Assembly (NCBI GenBank): GCA_030248135.1
Contig: JASANC010000385.1
Location: forward strand, 62,001 to 126,000
Source: Theristus sp. LFF4_11
Taxonomy: Eukaryota; Nematoda; Chromadorea; Monhysterida; Xyalidae
Direction: 5' to 3'
DNA: 64,000 bases
Shown here piece after piece: positions 59,428 to 64,000 of this stretch. Position 1 is the stretch's first letter. The number at the start of each line of letters is the position of its first letter. The notes beneath the pieces are model-generated. The model saw only the letters and a program-made list of their open reading frames with translations. It was not told where the DNA came from and ran no database searches. The translations under genes and the position numbers were made by a program.

Positions 59428-62400
59428 ATGAATCACAACAACAACATCCGGCGTGTCTGCATCATTGGCGCTGGTATCAGTGGCCTGCCAGCAATAAAAA
59501 GCTGTCTTGAAGAGGACCTCCAACCGGTTTGCTATGAACGAACATCCGATCTTGGCGGATTATGGAATTACAGAGAGCTTGGCGAGGTGAGATTTGTTTG
59601 GGTTTCATAAGAAACCCAAAAAAAGTTGAGAACTGGTTGCCAGCTGACCAGTTGACGTTTTTTGCTTGATGCCTTCGATGTGAAGTGACATGAGCTTCAA
59701 CAAAAATTGTCTTTTATAGCCGAATAAGCAAAATTTATGTTGCTGTGATTTTCTCCATTGAAAATGCAGTTTGTACGTTCTTTATTAGTTCTACAGTCGA
59801 ACTCTACTTCATAGGAAATCAGCCAATTAGTGATCTCTTGGTGCATGATTTCGGTTCAAGCATTGTCGTGGAGGCGGGTCTGTCTTGCACAGAGAGCATG
59901 CACGTGATCAACTGGATTGCCCGTAATTTAGAGTTCAACTGTAGTTTTTATCCATTTTTTCTTTTATATCGCATTTTCTCTTTTGCACATTTTTGCAGAA
60001 TCACTCCACCGTAATGAAGTCCACTGTTGTGAACACGAGCAAGGAGATGATGACGTTCAGTGACTTTACGCCTCCAATCGAGTATCCGAATTTCATGCAC
60101 AACACGCTTGTCAACGAATACCTACATCGCTATGCGAAACACTTTCAACTTGACCGCCACATTCAATACAACACTGAAGTCTTGAAGGTAATCTTGAAGT
60201 TTTGATTTGACGTTCTTTTTCTCCACATCTTTTCAGGCAGAAAATGTTCAAAATGCCAGTCAAATTGACATACAATTCTCAAGTGTCGCTGTTAAACCGT
60301 TGTTGTTGCTCTCTGTTCCTTTCATTCCATTATTTTTTATTCCATTCCATAAAAATACGCATTTTCAATAATTTGCTAGGTTCAAAAGTCGTCGGATCAC
60401 GCTGAAACTGGCCGTTGGGCAGTGACTACGAACGATGGGAATGAGCAAACATTTGAGGCGGTGTTCATTTGCACCGGACACCACGCACAACCGTATAAAG
60501 CTCCAATTCAAGGCGCACACAAGTTCAAAGTTGGTCCTCAAGTCCACGTACAGTCGAACTCTAAATTACAGGGAATCAGTATCGTCGTTGATGATCATAT
60601 GTGCAGGCATTGCTGTAGGGGCGGAGTTTAATTTATTATATCACGTGATCAGAAACTGTCAGCTGATTCCCTATCATTTAGAGTTCGACTGCATACATAA
60701 TCAGTACGACTTTTATTAAGCTAACACCTGATCAACCGTCAAAAATTGCTAAACCATCAACTTCCAGGGTCTATTGATGCACTCGCAAGCGTACCTCGAG
60801 CCGAAACCATTCGAAGGCAAACGCGTGTTGGTAGTTGGAATCGGCAACTCGGGATTAGACGCCGCTGTTGACCTGACACGACACGCTGCGCAGGTTTTTG
60901 TATTTTTTTTTCAAGTTTCTGAGTTTTTTTGATACCACTGGTCACCAGCCAAAATATAAATCAGTTGTTTTTTACCTTTTTGCGTTTTATGCTTCAGACT
61001 CAACAATTTTAATAACACAGGTGTACATGAGCACTCGACGGGGCTCGTGGATCTGGAACAGGGTCTCCGAGCGGGGTCTTCCGTTTGACACGTTGTTCTT
61101 GACGCGATTTCGCAACCTTTGTAACTCACTGATACCGTTGAGCTGGGTGAACGATTACATGGAACATCGTGTAAGCCGGGGGAGGGGGATATTGCTTATT
61201 GATGACAAATTTCATGATTAGAAAAATTGCTGCAGGGGGTTGCACGAGCAATCTCGCGTTATTATTCTTTGTTCTGCTGACACCAGTGAACTACAGATAT
61301 ACATGTAGCTAAGATCAACGGATACGCTTGGTGACTTTCGCTGCAACTTTCTAGGCAATGTTTTTTTTATCACAGTTTCATGCTGTTTCAAAAAAAAACG
61401 CTAACAGCAAACATATGATTTAAATTAAAAAATCAAACAGCTGCAAATGAAGTTCGACCACGAACTGTACGCACTGAGGCCGGCGCATCGGTTCTTCTCG
61501 CAGCATCCGGCCGTCAACGACGCGCTGCCAAATCTGCTCTGCTCCGGCGCCATCATTCTCAAAGTTTGCGGTTTTTGAATTTGACAGAAAACTGTTTTTT
61601 TTAAATATATTGTTTGGAACTTTAATGGGCATTCATGAAGCAGTGTGACGCGCAGCTGTGTTACAAAACATACAGCATGGCCGAATAAATGAGGCAGTCC
61701 ATCAAGGCGGGATTAGTCGCTGACTAGGAGTTGTCTTTTTCAAAAATGCCAACATAATTTCCAATCATGTGTGCAAGGGAAAAAGAATGAACAGAATAAT
61801 ACGGATAATCCATTAGTTTAAAAAAACGCGTCAAATTTGGCATACAATTTGGTTTCTGAACTTCTTTTTTGTTTCATTCAAAATTCGCGCGCTCCTTGCA
61901 CCCTGAAAAAAACTGCCATGTTTAATCGGCTATACTGTAGCGACGCGGTTGTTAAATGCTGCTTTATGAATGCGAATTTACTTTTCCGAGTGTGATTTGA
62001 GATCAGTTAACTGAATTTTTTTATATCGTGTCTTTTTCTATTGATTTTCGAAATGTGAGTTCAACTAAAAAAACTTGAGTAAACCGCTTCGGCGTCACGT
62101 ACTTTTTGTTTTATTTGATTCATCAGGATGACATTGTGGACATGGACGGAAATGAAGTGAAATTCCGTGACGGTAGTGTGGTTGAAGACATCGACGCTAT
62201 CATTATGTGCACCGGCTACATATTCGGCTACCCATTCCTCGACCCGCCAGAACTGATACCGGTTGAGGTAATTTGGTTTGCTTTTCTTAACGCCATTTAC
62301 GATTTTTATATTTGTTCACCAATGATGCAAAAAAATAGTTGACCAAAAAATTCAGCAAGTTGTTGAGCTATACGAGTGGTTCAACAATTCGTTAAGCTAT

Positions 62401-63564
62401 TTTTCTCAGCGTCTTAATCCTTGGTTTTTTTCAGAATAATGAAGTCCGTCTGTACAAGTACGTGTTTCCGCCCGATTTTGCGCATCCGACCATGGCCGTT
62501 ATTGGACTCACGCAGGTATAAAATGTTGTCAGTTTTTGGATAGTAAAACAGAAACAACAGAAACACGGTAATTTCAAATTCAAATGGGTGGAGTTTCGCA
62601 GTGAAAAGAGATTTCAGTTGTTTTCTGTTTTGCTGCAGCCCTACGGTTCGATATCGCCGATCAGCGAGCTCCAGTCACGCTGGGCAGCGCGTGTGTTTGC
62701 CGGTCGCTGTCAATTGCCTCCAAAGTCGGTGATGCTCGATGACATCAAGCGAAAGCGTGCTGCCATGCGAGCGCAATACTTCGACACAATGCGGCACACC
62801 GTTCAGGTGAGCTGCTGTTACACACAGGTTACTCAACACTCAACACCTGTTGTTGGTAACCAAAGAAATCACTCAACCAAGAGTGAATTTCTGGTCGAAA
62901 TTGCGCGTGAAAGCACAGTAATGTTGCACGATCAAAAACGAACGCTTACACGCGCACTGTCGTATGTGCGCATGTGTGTTTGTTTGTGACTGTCCTCAAG
63001 CCGTGAACCGCGTGCTATTTCAATTAAACCGCACAAAAGACTGAAGAACAGTCTGAAACTTTTTAGCGTTATACCGTACACCAATTCCAGGTTGACTTCA
63101 TCAAGTACATGGACGAGATCGCAGACCAGATCGATTGCAAGCCGAATCTATGGCGTACGGCTTTAACCGATCCGTGGCTAGCCGCACAGCTACTGTTCGG
63201 TCCGAACGTACCGTACGTTTATCGGCTTCGCGGGCCGCACAAATGGGCAAAGGCCCGTGAGACGATCATGAACACCCGCAAGCGGGTCGCCGCACCGTTG
63301 GCACAACGGCCGAAATCGGTCAAAGAGGCCGATTACAAGTCGGGTGGCGTGAAGTCGTCGGTGAAACTCTATGTAAAAGCGGTCTCGTATCAGTCGACCG
63401 TCATATTTCTGTTGTTCTTCATTGGTTATTACTTGATTGGAGCGACTCTACTCGGTGGAAATGGTTTCGGTTTGTTTCTGACGGTTCTTACGGTCGCCGT
63501 CGTGTTGCTGTATTTCATGATTCGTCGTGCCAATATTGCTGCTGATATGGTCTCCGTGTTTTGA
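59428..63564 (+). CDS. Flavin-containing monooxygenase
   Basis: FAD/NADPH-dependent oxygenase of soft nucleophiles (N and S), ER membrane in animals. Ten exons, all in phase 0: 59428-59586, 59999-60187, 60380-60529, 60768-60893, 61021-61170, 61441-61563, 62127-62267, 62435-62515, 62639-62806, 63091-63564. They give 586 residues. FAD motif GAGISGL at 14-20, [12 protein letters not shown], the FMO signature [11 protein letters not shown] at 165-175, NADPH motif GIGNSG at 190-195, and [12 protein letters not shown] near 327-338. The C-terminal 158 residues include FFGPN-like [19 protein letters not shown] and two adjacent hydrophobic segments (about 63,390-63,450 and 63,460-63,520), longer than the single anchor of mammalian FMOs. 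The start is the first ATG, preceded by A-rich sequence. Which FMO subtype it matches cannot be told by eye. Confidence 0.96.
59794..59941. mobile_element. CCAAT-palindrome MITE, copy 3
   Basis: Between TA dinucleotides; tips CAGTCGAACTCTACTTCATAG and TAATTTAGAGTTCAACTG. More diverged in the middle than the 21672 copy. FMO intron 1. Confidence 0.8.
60551..60691. mobile_element. CCAAT-palindrome MITE, copy 4
   Basis: Tips CAGTCGAACTCTAAATTACAG and CATTTAGAGTTCGACTG, 141 bp. It lies only about 20 bp after an FMO donor (60530). Confidence 0.8.
61627..61975. mobile_element. GCATTCATGAAGCAGT MITE split by a nested mariner-type MITE
   Basis: Outer arms GGGCATTCATGAAGCAGTG and GCTGCTTTATGAATGCG are separated by the 265 bp CAGCATGGCC element (61673-61937) with TA on each side. 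FMO intron 6. Confidence 0.85.
61673..61937. mobile_element. Tc1/mariner-like MITE, copy in FMO intron
   Basis: Nearly identical to 4764-5026, so the family moved recently. TA at 61671-61672 and 61938-61939. Confidence 0.85.
62890..62996. mobile_element. Foldback MITE with CAGTCACAAAC arms, remnant
   Basis: ATGTGTGTTTGTTTGTGACTG on the right is clear; the left arm is eroded. FMO last intron. Confidence 0.45.
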
Positions 63565-64000
63565 TCTGTATTCAATAAGAAGGGTCGCATTTTTACTGAT
63601 GAGAAAACTTGTTGCTATTATGGTGTGTTTTTCTGAACACGTCTGATTTTTGCGCAGAATACAGAGAGAACACGAAACTTTGTATTAGAAAAGAATGAAT
63701 GGTTGAAATCGAAAGCCCCATGTTTAAAAGCTAAATACGTCTTTTTTTTATCCTCGTTGCCGAAAACTCTTACTTCTTCGGGGCTCTGTAATCTGCTAAA
63801 AAATGCGACAGATTTAATTAATGAAACACACCATCTTGTGCGAACATGGCAAATTGTAACTAAAATTGCGTTCTACGAGTTGTAACAATGTGAACGCATT
63901 TTTGGCAACTTTGCAGCAACAATTTCCCTGTGTTGTTCATTTCTGTTTTACTTCATTTGCTTTATTTAGCGAACTTTTTGAAATTTGAGTTTGTCTCCAC
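63565..64000. other. Downstream of FMO
   Basis: FMO 3' UTR (AATAAG near 63,573) and unique AT-rich sequence. No further gene recognised. Confidence 0.6.

Overview
This window is metazoan nuclear DNA. Its genes are split into many short exons by GT-AG introns ending in TTTCAG-like acceptors, and coding density is low. Transposable elements fill the introns and spacers. A (TTAGGC)n-type telomere motif at 29,911-29,928 and the compact acceptors suggest a nematode, but I cannot place it more exactly. No bacterial-style operons, CRISPR arrays, rRNA genes or intact tRNA genes are visible.

Six conserved genes were rebuilt by chaining exons so that every splice phase closes. Left to right they are: an EHBP1-like Rab effector (+, 530-12,797, 5' part outside the window); the TFIIE beta subunit GTF2E2 (+, 14,437-30,447), whose third exon is lost in a damaged stretch next to a 5.7 kb LTR element; mitochondrial D-2-hydroxyglutarate dehydrogenase (+, 31,060-35,447); a peptide-type GPCR (-, 40,192-35,709), converging tail to tail with D2HGDH; 6-phosphogluconate dehydrogenase (-, 54,821-49,962); a cathepsin A-like serine carboxypeptidase (+, about 55,254-58,207), divergent from PGD; and a flavin-containing monooxygenase (+, 59,428-63,564). 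That list is seven, counting the GPCR, which is conserved in fold but not assigned to a ligand. An eighth, unrecognised two-exon gene for a 144-residue single-pass membrane protein lies on the + strand inside a GPCR intron. A MADF-domain exon at 48,830-49,028 sits inside a DNA transposon.

Mobile DNA: an LTR retroelement with near-identical 640 bp LTRs and no recognisable gag-pol (15,387-21,047); a PIF/Harbinger-like element with TAA target duplications (45,967-49,582); three deletion derivatives of one Tc1/mariner-like family that keep only a helix-turn-helix; several long-TIR elements; at least five MITE families; a tRNA-derived SINE; and satellites and minisatellites. Many are nested, so insertion order can be read directly.

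The genes do not form one pathway. PGD makes cytosolic NADPH, which FMO-type enzymes consume. D2HGDH is mitochondrial metabolite repair. GTF2E2 is basal transcription. EHBP1 is Rab-linked membrane traffic. The carboxypeptidase is lysosomal or secreted. Adjacency here looks incidental.
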